From Membranipora membranacea (taxonomy: Eukaryota > Bryozoa > Gymnolaemata > Cheilostomatida > Membraniporidae): DNA of 64,000 nt. Shown one piece after another: positions 10,365 to 23,600 of this stretch (positions are counted from its first letter, which is position 1; every line of letters begins with the position of its first letter). The position numbers and the translations under genes are program-made. Location of the stretch: contig OU612074.1 of the NCBI GenBank assembly GCA_914767715.1, positions 2,805,501 through 2,869,500 on the forward strand, written 5' to 3'. The notes under the pieces are model-generated. The model was given only the letters and a program-made list of their open reading frames with translations, made no database searches and was not told the origin of the DNA.

Positions 10365-13300
10365 TCAGACCAACCCGGTTCGCCCAGATGAGCAGATGAT
10401 TAAAGAAGCAGTCAGGTTAGCAGCATATATGTGACTGCTATTGGAAAACAGTAGATTTGGGCTGGCACTCAAGAGACCTCGCAACGAGTCCCTAATGCTG
10501 TTGAGAGGTGTTACTCCCGAAAGATGTCCTTCTATGTGCCTTAATTGAATCATTACACCAGATTACCCAAAACTGTTAAGACATGTCAGAGGTCGAGAAA
10601 ATTTGTTTTCAGCTTAAAGATCAAGTAATTTTGCATGAGTTACTTACTCCTGGTAATCCCTAGTCAGAATCTGCTGGTCCACATTTACTAAGACACACCT
10701 CTGCCAGCTACAACAACATTGCAATACAAACGATATGAAAATGTTAATTGATTACTATTGTAGACTGATCTCAGAACATAGCTATGTAAGTGTCCATTAG
10801 CTCAGCAGCTCCGCATACAGGACTGGTCAAGTTAGATCTAAGTTTCCTGCCTGTTCTGTTGACAAGTTTTTAACAAAACCACTATGTCAAGGTCAAGGTT
10901 TAGTCAGTAGATTAGGAGCATGTGATGAATAATTCAGGTGAAATGGGTCAATAGATAGACTTTTGTGGGTTGCCCACCAGTTCTTCTCTGATTTAATGAG
11001 GAGTACGGTCAACAGATAGACTGTGATTAAAAGGTAGGGAATTTGACGGTTGCCCACAAGTTCTTCTCAAATACCATTTAGGTCGACGCTGCTTTGATTA
11101 ACGAGTTTTTAGAGAATCATACAATCAAATTTGAGTGATTCACCTGTTCTCTTCAAGAAACCTTTTCCTGATTACATCTACTTCTTTTTCAGGGTCACGG
11201 ATACACAGCTGATGATATGTGCTTCCTTTCATTATCTGTGCCAGATTAAGATCATATTCCACCTCCAGCAACTCGAGTAAATCAATGATGTCACTGTGAA
11301 AGTAAAACTTAAAGCTAAATTTGTCTTTTTAAGCCACTTCGATACAATATCCCTCACCATAGAAAAGGTAGGGCAAAACACTTCCACCCAGAGGCTGACA
11401 TCAGATCATTTGCAGTAGACCCAGAAGGTAGCCTATGTTGAAGTTAATCGATAGGAATGAAAACATTCACACATGCGTTTTTTAAATCGGCTGGGGTTTG
11501 CCAATCTGGTATGCGATTAACAGTGATATTATATTTGCACTTCAAGCCTCATCGCATCTACTGAAAGTCCTATATCAAGTCTGCAGGTCCTTGTTGGTGA
11601 TGATGTCTTACCACTTACTAGGTCACAGCTTGGAGCTGAGCGAAAGCGTGTACAGCTCCCATATGTGGTGATTCACGAGTTGGTATTTGTGTTTGCAGTT
11701 TATGGACACCGTCCATACATTGAAGAGCCGCAATGAGGTCCCTTCAAAGTAAGAGAAAACAGGACTGTGATTGTAGTTATTGTTTTGGTATCCAATTAAT
11801 GAGGGTTGGGTAAAATTTCACTGGGACTTGGAGATATCCAGTAAAGAATGGTTATACTGGTGTACTTTATATATCAATTACCGTGTACTCGTCTTCTGAT
11901 TGACTCATGAAAAGACAAGCTGCCAAGTTCGAAAGAAAGCTAAGACACACCAAGGGTCCCAGAAATGCCCATGTATGCTCCAATAATCACAATACGTACG
12001 CTAAGTTGATGGGGTGGCAATGATAAAGTAAAATGAGCACATGTCTTGGATTAGTGAATAGGAGGTTGCCTAATTAGTGCCAAAATTAAACTTTTTATAT
12101 TATTATATACTTTGTTTGGGGATGGTGAGATGACGCAATAGCTGAGCAGACTAGCTCTTCGCTGACAGACCATTGGTGTCACAGGAGTTGTGGGTTTTAG
12201 TTCATCTGGAGGATCGCAGAATGAAAAAACCGATTATCAATGATTAGAGCTACGGAAATGAACCAGAAACAAGTGAAATGAACAAATTTCAAATTTGAGC
12301 AAAGAAACTTAAATTTATGAAATTTTATGGAACATCCGTGGCTGCGTGTACAAGGCTAAGTCAAAACTTGTAGAACAATTTTAGGAGGTTTCAAGCATGT
12401 CATAAATGCGCTGAACATTTTTGTTTTTTTTTCTAATTATTTTCATGTAGAATGAAATTAATTTCCATTGGAATTGGTAAATAATGTATATGAGCTTTAC
12501 TTTTTGTCAAAATTTACATCATAAATTTGCTTACTACCACCGACTATAGACAACTTCAGTCTGCTTGCCGAGAACACAACAAATTTTTCGACCAGTAATT
12601 TGACCTCTAACTTTAATTAAGTTACGCTATGCTTCATCTCGAGTCGCCCACATTCAATACAAGAGGAACCAACCTCTATCTGGGTGGAAACTAAAACTCA
12701 CTTACATTCTGGTTATGCGCGGTTGGGCATGGTGACACCAGTAGAATATCAAGGTCATCTTTAGTTGGTATCCTTCAGACCACTGAAGGCAGCCCTTTTT
12801 TTGTTCGTCAGTCAGCTGAAGAATATCCCATACATCATCCCAAGTCCAAGGTTCTCCGTTCATGTGGCTGGGATATAACCTCTCCATAATTTCATTGTCA
12901 GCTGGAACAATGCTCATCTTCATCTCACTCCCCTGCCGTTCTTTCACATTGAACTTGGTTTTTGCCATAGACGTTTTCAACTTAACAAAACAGTATAATG
13001 CAGTGCGAACTGTTAATCCACATGATAAAGAGCTGGGTTGGCGCAAGTCTTCCATCTAAAAGTGTAATTAATCGTTAGATGTTAGGTATACTTGCACAGT
13101 CACACCTTACAGCTTCCTGGTCAAAAACTTTACTCAACCTCATCAACAATAACAACAAGCACACATTTTCTTTACATCACTATAAATCACTACAGAGGGT
13201 CCCAGCAATATGCCATGTCCGCTGTGTTGCATAGGGTGGCAATGGTGGAATGCAATGGGCTGTGGGATGAGAAAACATGACCCTGTGTAGTGAATAGCGG

Positions 13301-16257
13301 GCCTTGTAATTAGCGCCATCAACCCATTACATTTTTGGAAATAGTGAGATTGCGCAGGAGTGGTGGGTTCGAGCCACCAGCCTTCTTGGGTATAAGTTCT
13401 ATGCAACTATGCAATAGAATTGCTGTAAGTACCATGATCCTATATAATCACTTCAAGGCTTTCTGCTAGCTAACATATAGTTAAAAATGATCACCAGCTG
13501 AGGTGAGATTAAGCGCAAAGAGACAAGTTTCGAGTAAATGTTCGAAATATATTAACTCTTCTAGTATTGAGGTCTAAAGTTTGAGGACCTTAACCTGCCC
13601 TATAGAATCAAGGCAACAACAAAAAAGTGCCGATATAAATATGTGACAAGGCAACTATGCAAGCTTTAAAGTTTGACACACAGACCTCAAGTGTCATATT
13701 ATTTCAGCTTTTGTATTTACCTGTGGCTGTAGGACATCACATTGTGTTTCGCCTTCTTCAAAGAACAACTTGAGAATCCTGACAGGCACCCTAACCCTAC
13801 CAACTCTGTATTTCCTCCAGAACCTTTTACTGAAGTTGATGTATGGTCGCTCTATTGCAGAAAAAATCATATTCATGACTATTAAAGGAAAATAAGACTC
13901 CCTATCGACCTTCTCAATTACAGTCAGCTATAATTCTTTACAGATAATCATATTATGGAAGGTGTGTTTTTCCGAGTGAATTTAAATCTTTTGCTAATGA
14001 TCATTGAGTGCACATATCTAAAATACCTCCAGTACAAACACAGCTATGATCATGGCATCAGAAATGATGTGCAATATACTCAACTGTGAAACTTTAATTA
14101 ATCAGATTGACAAAGATGAGTATCTTCCTCCTTGCACATACCTTGCAAACTGCCAACAACGTCATTTGGGTTGTACTCAGCGCCGTCTCCATCCTCATAA
14201 CCATTTCCATCTTCAGCGCTGGTTCCAACTTCATCACTGTCTCCAACTTCAGCACTGTCTCCAACTTCAGCACTGTTTCCAACATCTCTCTGTCTCTGTC
14301 TCCCATTTGGGTTGTACTCAGCTAGAATCTTATGCAACCTTTCACTGAGTTGTCTTTGGTTGTCTCCGTCTATGTCTCCATCTTCAGCGCCATCGCCATA
14401 CTGGGTGCGGACCATATCCTCAACTGCTTGAGATTGATCTTTATACTACCAGCAAAGACGAAATATGAAGCACTGTGTCATCATCAATAATAAATTGTTT
14501 CGTATTTGCATTTTAAACAAGTATGTCAAATAATATATATTTATAAACATTTAGAAGAATTCTTTCTTACCAACTGGATGCGATGCCATGCTGTTTAGAA
14601 ATTTGTGGACAGGGAAAATCAATAACGAACAAACAGTACTCACCGTATTTATGACCCTGATGTGATTTTCTATAGGGATCCCGACTATAAAATGTTTCTT
14701 TTCTAAGAACTTCTGAATGGTCTTCCACGGGTCATGTTTTTCAGATCCGATTGTTAAGGCCAGAAGAGGCAGCAAATTAGAATGTATTTTATATTTGTCA
14801 CATAAATCTTTAGCATAATATATGTGTACTTTGACGTCACTGATCCTACAAGTATTAATCAAACATTGCGGACATGATAAAGCAAGCTGTATATTGTATG
14901 CATGACCAATGAGTTGTTATAAATTTAATACAAATTCCCCACTGATACTGATATAATATGATGCCTTCAGAAGCATCAGCCCAGTGACTTGTATAAACTC
15001 CCACTTATTGTCTCCCCTTGATCATATTTGTGCGATTGGTGGTCATTGATCCATAGGCATGTTCCATCTGTTGGTTCACCAGTAAGAATGCAATAGGGAT
15101 TTTCTGAGCGCTTCAACTGTAACTCACCAACATGAAATGCAAATCTAAAAGAAAGCCTAGAATGATTTGAGCAGAATTATGTCTTACGGTTTTTTGAGTT
15201 CCTTGTTAAGCAGCTTTTCCATCAGCTCATTTGCCTGGATCACACCACCTTTTAAGTCACACAGTAAGAAATCGCTGTCATTACTGACTACAGGCCACCT
15301 GTGCTCACGGGCCAAACTTATGACCTTGGGATCAGCATCTCCATCTGCCATATATATCCTCACTGACTCCCGACTCCGCAGACAGTCTATGAAAACCTGC
15401 AGTGAATCAAAATTAATTTAAATGGCAGCAATATGCAATCTCCATTATGAATGAGGACAGTCAGGCTAAAAATTCAGCATCTCTTTCGTATTCCTGTTGT
15501 ATCTGATGCTGGTGTTATGAGTCACAAAGAATGGCAATGCCAGGCAGCACTCACTGCCAGCTTAGAACAAGATACCTGGAGTTTTATTACAGGATCCTAA
15601 AAATTTCAACACAATTGTTTGGAAAGGTACCAAGGATGTTTAATTCTGGTTCATGCTCAAATAAAGTATATTTAATAACTAAAAGTCCAAATTACCAGGT
15701 AACTCGTCTGCTGCTGAAATAAAGTAATCAAAGGGGTCACTAAGACTCAGGTATTTGTGAGATCGGGAGAGGAATCGGATCAGAGACAATATACGAGGAA
15801 CAGTGCCTAACAAAGTAGCTTCATTCAGCTCCCAGCGGCATTAAGGTGACACTGCAAAACTCACCTTGGATGTCAGGCAGGATTGATAGGGCTTTCTAAC
15901 ATCGATATCAGACCCGGTTGAGAGTTTCTTGATAGTCTGCAGATGTTGGTCACCACGTCTAAGTCGTCCCTCACTCTGATCTCTATCATACCCATCGAAC
16001 ACAACATAGCTGATAACTTTGAGTTCCTCTAGAGCCTCGAAGAAGCGATCAACATCAGAAGCGTACAAATCATACTCTCCACCATATTTCCCTTTGTATA
16101 TTTTATTGCTGTGATCGAAAAGATAAATCTTGAGATTGTTTCCATCAATAAGAATACTCCTTTGATCATCAGTATAACCCTCAAAGCATTCGGTCAGTTT
16201 TTTAAGTTGCCTCAGGCGTTGATAAGATACAAATTCACTCAAATATTTGACACCCAT
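10365..16257 (-). CDS. Asteroid (ASTE1)-like PIN/XPG-type nuclease, copy B
   Basis: There are eight exons: 16257-15865, 15396-15188, 14845-14644, 14445-14142, 13878-13721, 13055-12706, 11293-11144 and 10539-10365. They sum to 1941 nt (646 aa plus TGA) with no internal stop. It shares D38, FDGYD, ADGDAD and SNDSDF with copy A. Compared with copy A, exon 3 is 6 nt shorter, exon 4 is 36 nt longer because of extra hexapeptide repeats, exon 5 is 6 nt longer and exon 6 is 3 nt shorter. All differences are multiples of three, which suggests selection to keep the frame. The final exon has a weak polypyrimidine tract; it is chosen because its phase fits and it is open to a stop. Confidence 0.85.
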
Positions 16258-16336
16258 AATACTAGGTGCACAATGCAAAGTTATACACTGCCTAATACAG
16301 TTGACTATCTTCATTAATTTAGGCTTGCCTTATCTC

Positions 16337-17470
16337 ATGCAAAATATCAACAGATCCCAACTGAGAAACCAAAGGTATGCACAGTCTTTAAACTTGTAGT
16401 CTTAGGAATTATATTAGCCTAAATTCTTCGGACTCAAGAGCCAAGTTGTATATTGTAACAAACGTTTGCATCATGGTTGTTGGGTGTGCAGTAAAGGCAT
16501 AGAAAAATAACTCTTCATATTGTTCCTATTGGTCATTGAGACGCCCAAATCCAAGTGCTACAAGAGTTTTGTAGACCTAACTTAAAGCGTTATCAGTCCT
16601 AATCTATTGGGACAATTTATAACTCAATTTCTGATATCTGATAAATATTTTAACATATTACAGGAAAGATAAAACAGCTGATTTGAATGACTACGAAGAC
16701 CTTGGGGTGGTAAGTCTGATTACTGCTGTTATCTCATGACCTTGACCTTGTCACACTTAGCCTGAGTTTAGTTGAGGACTAGGCTCTTGCCAAATCGGGT
16801 AGTAAATTATCAGTCAGGTGCTCAAGATCCAATTAAATTAACCCAATCATTACAATGCAAATAAAAGATTCAGGAATATAAGCTGTTTCTTGCATTTTGG
16901 ACACCTCTTTGCAAGAGAATTTATTTTCTTTTTGCAGTAGGGACAATTTTTCCATATTTTTACTGGACCACACCGTCTCATGGGGTTATGCTTCTTCCTG
17001 CTCTAATAAATGTAATATTATGATATCAGGATTGCCTACCCACGATCAGTGAGAAGGCTCGCGAATCAATATGAATGAAAAATGCTTACAGCTCCAATAT
17101 TTATCAAATTGTTAAGACCCTTTTATTCAGGCTTCTTTGATATTTGTACCAAACACACCCGGATGAGGAGGTATAGTTGCGAGAATTTCAGTTAACCTCT
17201 TTATGCTGAATCTCATACCTCCACCGGAGCATAGAAAACCCCAAAGTCTAACTTACATAAAAAGTTTCAAATAGACACAGAATGGCAAGCAGGTCTGTCC
17301 AGTATAATATGGTTACCTTATTTTTTATTTTTTTATTTATAATATTTATATTTATAATATTTATAAGTGTCCTTTTACTCTTCCAGACTAACACCGAGGA
17401 TGATGACGCTGAGTATTACGGGGATGATTATGATAGAGTAGCTGAAGACTGGAAGGATCTGCATCTCTGA
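16337..17470 (+). CDS. Candidate small acidic protein, divergent from nuclease copy B
   Basis: Same layout as in unit 1: exons 16337-16374, 16664-16709 and 17387-17470. All splice sites are kept. A CGA to TGA change shortens the C-terminus, giving about 55 aa. The acidic core TEDDDAEYYGDDYD is unchanged. In unit 3 only the first codons remain (ATG at 26645) before the array ends, so that copy is lost. Confidence 0.38.
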
Positions 17471-17615
17471 TTGGGCGTAAATCTTTTAATTGAGGAAAGT
17501 AGTTGTGACCATGCGGATCTACTCGGCCGTGCCAGCGAATTTACTTTTATTTGGATTGTAATTTTTGTAACTTTGATATTTTAGATTTTAACTGTCGGAG
17601 CACAAAGTAAAGCTC

Positions 17616-17764
17616 GGTGTCCTAAATGTAAGAAAGTCATTTAAGACTAACAAATGCGGTCAATAAAGTTTTTCATTGCTTGGTTTTATTTTATTTATGA
17701 AAATATCGATACTCTGTAATATGATACTGTGCAGGGATACCCGGCAGAGTATCGATATTTTCAT
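17616..17764. other. Inverted template-switch patch in unit 2
   Basis: Where unit 1 continues past AGCTC (about 7135) into unique sequence, unit 2 holds two inverted pieces. Positions 17616-17695 are the reverse complement of 18229-18308, the 3' end of the neighbouring zinc-ribbon gene. Positions 17697-17745 are the reverse complement of the sequence that should follow directly, producing a hairpin with 17747-17764 (arms TGAAAATATCGATACTCT and its complement). The ordinary unit sequence then resumes. Confidence 0.8.
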
Positions 17765-18279
17765 CAGTGAACAGATTGATCTATTTATTTGACTATGATT
17801 CTGACTCTCAGCACTGTCCGCATGAGTGAAAATAGAATAACTGTTTGATATTAAAAAAAACATTGTACCTATAGCTTTTTTTTATTTGGGAACACTTTTA
17901 TCACTCTAGCTTGTCACTAACCACCGCTAACAGCACCTCTAACCTTGATATTTTTGCCATATTTTCATATTTTAATACATTAGGAGATCTTAGGCAGCAT
18001 GACTTGTTTGCACTAATCTAACGGAGAAAAAACATAGTTTGATGTTACCAGATTTATTGAGGTCGACAATTTAGCGAGAAAAGCAAGGTCAAGCTGATGC
18101 TTTCCTGAATAAAATCAAACAGACCAATTACAAGATGGAGTCTATGATATATTTGTCACTATGTACTCACACGCTGTTTCCAATGCACAGTAAAGGCAGC
18201 AAAGCCGGTGGGACGGTGAGCCATCAAAAATAAAATAAAACCAAGCAATGAAAAACTTTATTGACCGCATTTGTTAGTC

Positions 18280-18765
18280 TTAAATGACTTTCTTACATTT
18301 AGGACACCGATACCTACCTGCTTGGGCATTTATTGGGTGTTTGCAGTGAGAGCAAACCTTATAATCTCAACACAGGATTGTTGAGTTGTGCTTCTTCGAG
18401 CATTTATCATACCGCTGAGTTGCTCCTGCTCCCTCAACAACTCGAGAAGGTATATTGAATCCGCCGTATTTATCATGATAGCTTATTCCCCTATTATACT
18501 GTTAAAATAATCAGAGCATGGTTGAGTTTGTCCCGCTAGACGGGATGAGGACAATCTTGTTTTTGTGGAAGTAACACCCTAGCTATACCAGGCTGAGTGA
18601 AATTTTACTGTGATCCCAAATGTTATTCTTTTCATCGGCTGTAAATCCTGGTTACTCTTCCCAATAACCATATTTCCAAATATGAAGTCCAATGAACCAG
18701 CAAAAATCTTTTCCTTTTTTATTATTGTACAATAAGACGTCAATAAATTTGAGATTGCATGATAC
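18280..18765 (-). pseudogene. Zinc-ribbon gene, unit 2 copy, disrupted
   Basis: Homologous to the unit 1 gene at 7659-8148. The exon junction reads in frame as SAWGISYHDKYGGFN, but the cysteine region has a TGA in place of a Gly codon directly after the conserved ILC, and the first Cys pair WCDKC has become RYDKC. The terminal YRCPKCKKVI and the poly(A) signal remain. The same 3' end occurs a second time, inverted, at 17616-17695. Confidence 0.6.
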
Positions 18766-18964
18766 CTACCAAGTCGCAGCACTGAGTTACATTGTTGTTT
18801 GGTTATCTAAGATTTAAGTCTACCAGACACAGATTTAAAAACGACAAATGTAAAATGAGTGACTGATAATGCAATAGCTATCGATCCCAAATCAACATCG
18901 ATGATAGAATATTCCAGATTGAAGCGAACAGTGATTTTATTAGTTTTACTCACCGGTCTACTTC

Positions 18965-20136
18965 TTTTTTTTTGGTTCTCTGTTTATTGTCTAAGTAATT
19001 AAAATTTAGTAGGTAAGACTAAAAATGAAAAACAATAAAAAAACAAAAGGAGTGCCAGATATTCCGAGACTAGAGTTGGGGCAATCCTGTTCCAGAAGTC
19101 CATCCTCCACGCGGCCGACGCAGGCCACCACAGATCCAGGCCTCTCAAGGAGCAGGAGTCGCTACTTCATCCCAGAGGCGAGCCGCCAGGGCTCCCTTGA
19201 AGGCCTGCAGAGGAAGATCAAGCATACCCAGAGCATAGCCAGATAGCAGCTCAACACCAGAGTAGAATATCGATCTCCTCCCCTTTTCAGTTTTAATTTG
19301 ATGTAGTTTTAAAAGTTTGGAATTGTTTCTAGTATTAAAAGCATGGTCAATTTTCAGAGTTTTCAATAAATTTTCATCATTCTTTAGCAGATTATACATA
19401 AAAACAAATAATCGATACTTGAAAAGCATATTTGTAGGCATAATATAGGATACTTGAAATTTATATGTAATCGAAGAATTTGGTGGTTTTTTAAAAATAA
19501 CTCTCAGTGCCTTTTTTTAAAAGCCATGTTTCGCTGAGAACAATACATGAAAATTCTACGGCTAGCTTTGATAAAAACAACTGAAGCAGATCAAACTTAT
19601 CAGTCAGACTCCTAATATTCAGATGCAATAGTGAAAATGCTCTATGAAAGACAAAATCATTAATACATCCAGGTTTTACTCGTGACAAATGCTCAACATA
19701 TTGATCAACATTCGGTGTATGAGGCGCCATACTGTGTAAGTGTTCCTGTGTAGTTGGTTTTTACTCAGGAGTGTAACTTCTACTCTAGGTTCGAGAGGTC
19801 AGCACTTGATGTTATTTGCAGGACGACACTGTTGCTATCCTTCTTCATGCAGATGTTGCCGTGATATGTCCAGATGCTTAGATAATTTAGCTCCTTACGC
19901 CTCTTGAGGGCCTTGAGGAATAGCTCATGCTGCTTCTTATCCAATACTTCATTGATATATATTTTTACATCATCACTGAATCCGAGAGATTTAGTTGTGA
20001 TTCCTTTTGTCTGGAGGTGTTTTCTTTCTTCATATAACTTGTCTCTCATTATCTGGGAATGGAACTTCACGTAAATGTTTCTGTTCTTGGTACGATACGC
20101 TTTTATAAGGTCTGCTTCTGTAATGCTGACTTCCAT
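18965..20136 (-). mobile_element. LINE remnant, unit 2 copy, further deleted
   Basis: Same element as in unit 1 but about 330 bp shorter: after LSETWLL of the endonuclease the sequence jumps at 19518-19522 directly into the reverse-transcriptase C-terminus (QKKALRVI region lost at its start). The junction sits at a run of T shared by both sides, suggesting a microhomology deletion. ORF1-like frame at 20136-19780 and 3' A-tract (T-run 18965-18973) are kept. Confidence 0.8.
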
Positions 20137-20619
20137 TTTGGCAGCTAGCGTAGTAACGATAGCAAGGGGTTTTTCATGTCGTGTAACAGGTATGCCAGAT
20201 AATGTTAGATCGAGGTAAGGTCTGAAAATGTCAATATAACACTCAATATCATAAAAGTTATTAATATATACACTTTACTCATTATAGGTTGTGCAACTTT
20301 CTTTTTGGGGATAACCCTCCTAGGACAGGTTCCTGTCTATAGTAAGTATTATATAAGCCAGCACACATGAGTCTATATTGGCCATAATGATGGTCATGCT
20401 TTTTATATACCACCGAATGAACTGAACAACAACAACAACAACAACAACAACAACGAACTCTGAATTAGGGATTATTTTTTTTTTAGTACTAGGTTTCTGC
20501 GATAATTAATTGATAATCAATCAAATTATTTCAAACGTGATAAAAAACGCAGCGGTGTGGTCTGTAAGTCCATGCATGAGCGCCAAGACTAGAGTAGCAA
20601 CCACCCAATTGAAGAAAAC

Positions 20620-23600
20620 TCAGACCAACCCGGTTCGCCCAGATGAGCAGATGATTAAAGAAGCAGTCAGGTTAGCAGCATATATGTGACTGCTATTGGA
20701 AAACAGTAGATTTGGGCTGGCACTCAAGAGACCTCGCAACGAGTCCCTAATGCTGTTGAGAGGTGTTACTCCCGAAAGATGTCCTTCTATGTGCCTTAAT
20801 TGAATCATTACACCAGATTACCCAAAACTGTTAAGACATGTCAGAGGTCGAGAAAATTTGTTTTCAGCTTAAAGATCAAGAAATTTTGCATGAGTTACTT
20901 ACTCCTGGTAATCCCTAGTCAGAATCTGCGGGTCCACATTTACTAAGACACACCTCTGCCAGCTACAACAACATTGCAATACAAACGATATAAAAATGTT
21001 AATTGATTACTATTGTAGACTGATCTCAGAACATAGCTATGTAAGTGTCCATTAGCTCAGCAGCTCCGCATACAGGACTGGTCAAGTTAGATCTAAGTTT
21101 CCTGCCTGTTCTGTTGACAAGTTTTTAACAAAACCACTATGTCAAGGTCAAGGTTTAGTCAGTAGATTAGGAGCATGTGATGAATAATTCAGGTGAAATG
21201 GGTCAATAGATAGACTTTTGTGGGTTGCCCACCAGTTCTTCTCTGATTTAATGAGGAGTACGGTCAACAGATAGACTGTGATTAAAAGGTAGGGAATTTG
21301 ACGGTTGCCCACAAGTTCTTCTCAAATACCATTTAGGTCGACGCTGCTTTGATTAACGAGTTTTTAGAGAATCATACAATCAAATTTGAGTGATTCACCT
21401 GTTCTCTTCAAGAAACCTTTTCCTGATTACATCTACTTCTTTTTCAGGGTCACGGATACACAGCTGATGATATGCGCTTCCTTTCATTATCTGTGCCAGA
21501 TTGAGATCATATTCCACCTCCAGCATCTCGAGTAAATCGATGATGTCACTGTTAAAGTAAAACTTAAAGCTAAATTTGTCTTTTTAAGCCACTTCGATAC
21601 AATATCCCTCACCATAGAAAAGGTAGGGCAAAACACTTCCACCCAGAAGCTGACATCAGATCATTTGCAGTAGACCCAGAAGGTAGCCTATGTTGAAGTT
21701 AATCGATAGGAATGAAAACATTCACACATGCGTTTTTTAAATCGGCTGGGGTTTGCCAATCTGGTATGCGATTAACAGTGATATTATATTTGCACTTCAA
21801 GTCTCATCGCATCTACTGAAAGTCCTATATCAAGTCTGCAGGTCCTTGTTGGTGATGATGTCTTACCACTTACTAGGTCACAGCTTGGAGCTGAGCGAAA
21901 GCGTGTACAGCTCCCATATGTGGTGATTCACGAGTTGGTATTTGTGTTTGCAGTTTATGGACACCGTCCATACATTGAAGAGCCGCAATGAGGTCCCTTC
22001 AAAGTAAGAGAAAACAGGACTGTGATTGTAGTTATTGTTTTGGTATCCAATTAATGAGGGTTGGGTAAAATTTCACTGGGACTTGGAGATATCCAGTAAA
22101 GAATGGTTATACTGGTGTACTTTATATATCAATTACCGTGTACTCGTCTTCTGATTGACTCATGGAAAGACAAGCTGCCAAGTTCGAAAGAAAGCTAAGA
22201 CACACCCAGGGTCCCAGAAATGCCCATGTATGTTCCAATAACCTCAATACGTACGCTAAGTTGATGGGGGTTGCGATGATGAAGTAAAATGAGCACATGT
22301 CTTGGATTAGTGAATAGGAGGTTGCCTAATTAGTGCCAAAATTAAACTTTTTATATTGTTATACTTTGTTTGGGGATGGTGAGATGACGCAATAGCTGAG
22401 CAGACTAGCTTTTCGCTGACAGACAATTGGTGTCACAGGAGTTGTGGGTTTGAGTTCATCTGGGGCATCGCAGAATGAAAAAACAATTATCAATGATTAG
22501 AGCTACGAATATGAACCAGAAACAAGTGAAACGAACAAATTTAAAATTTGAGCAAAAACTTAAATTTATGAAATTTTATGGAACATCCGTGGCTGCGTGA
22601 ACAAGGCTAGGTCAAAACTTGTAGAACAATTTTAGGAGGTTTCAAGCATGTCATAAATGCGCTGAACATTTTTGTTTTTTTTTTCTAATTATTTTCACGT
22701 AGAATGAAATTAATTTCCATTGGAATTGGTAAATAATGTATATGAGCTTTACTTTTTGTCAAAATTTACATCATAAATTTGCTTACTACCACCGACTATA
22801 GACAACTTCAGTCTGCTTGTTGAGAACACAACAAATTTTTCGACCAGTAATTTGACCTCTAACTTTAATTAAGTTACACTATGCTTCATCTCGAGTCGCC
22901 CACATTCAATACAAGAGGAACCAACCTCTATCTGGGTGGAAACTAAAACTCACTTACATTCTGGTTATGCGCGGTTGGGCATGGTGACACCAGTAGAATA
23001 TCAAGGCCATCTTTAGTTGGTATCCTTCAAAAGACCACCGACGACAACCCTTTTTTTGTTCGTCAGTCAGCTGAAGAATATCCCTTACTTCATCCCAAGT
23101 CCAAGGTTCTCCGTTCTCGTGGTTAGGATATAGCTTCTCCATAATTTCATTGTCAGCTGGAACAATGCTCATCTTCATCTCACTCCCCTGCCATTCTTTC
23201 ACATTGAACTTGGTTTTTGCCATAGACGTTTTCAACTTAACAAAACAGTATAATGCAGTGCGAACTGTTAATCCACATGATAAAGAGCTGGGTTGGCTCA
23301 GGTCTTCCATCTAAAAGTGTAATTAATCGTTAGATGTTAGGTATACTTGCACAGTCACACCTTACAGCTTCCTGGTCAAAAACTTTACTCAACCTCATCA
23401 ACAATAACAACAAGCACACATTTTCTTTACATCACTATAAATCACTACAGAGGGTCCCAGCAATATGCCATGTACACTGTGTTGCACAGGGTGGCAATGG
23501 CGGAATGGAATGAGCTGTGTTATGAGAGTGAATGACTCCGTGTAGTGAATAGCGGGCCTTGTAATTAGTGCCATCAACCCATTACATTTTTGGAAATAGT

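Larger units (their letters stand above)
1..10537. repeat. Tandem segmental repeat, unit 1
   Basis: The sequence beginning GCCTTAATTGAATCATTACA recurs at 1, 10538 and 20793, and everything between recurs in order with mostly point differences and small indels. Unit 1 holds the nuclease gene (exons between 607 and 5780), the divergent small gene (5860-7008), the zinc-ribbon gene (7659-8148), a LINE remnant (8348-9975) and the last exon of the next nuclease gene (10365-10539). The chosen start is arbitrary because the window begins inside the array. More copies may lie to the left. Confidence 0.95.
10538..20792. repeat. Tandem segmental repeat, unit 2
   Basis: This is the second full copy, 10255 bp against 10537 bp for unit 1. 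The main length differences are about 105 bp missing near 13436 (present in units 1 and 3), an inserted inverted patch at 17616-17745, about 330 bp missing from the LINE near 19518, and a longer AAC microsatellite (10 repeats at 20425-20454 against 5 at 10185-10199). Gene order and orientation are conserved. Confidence 0.95.
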
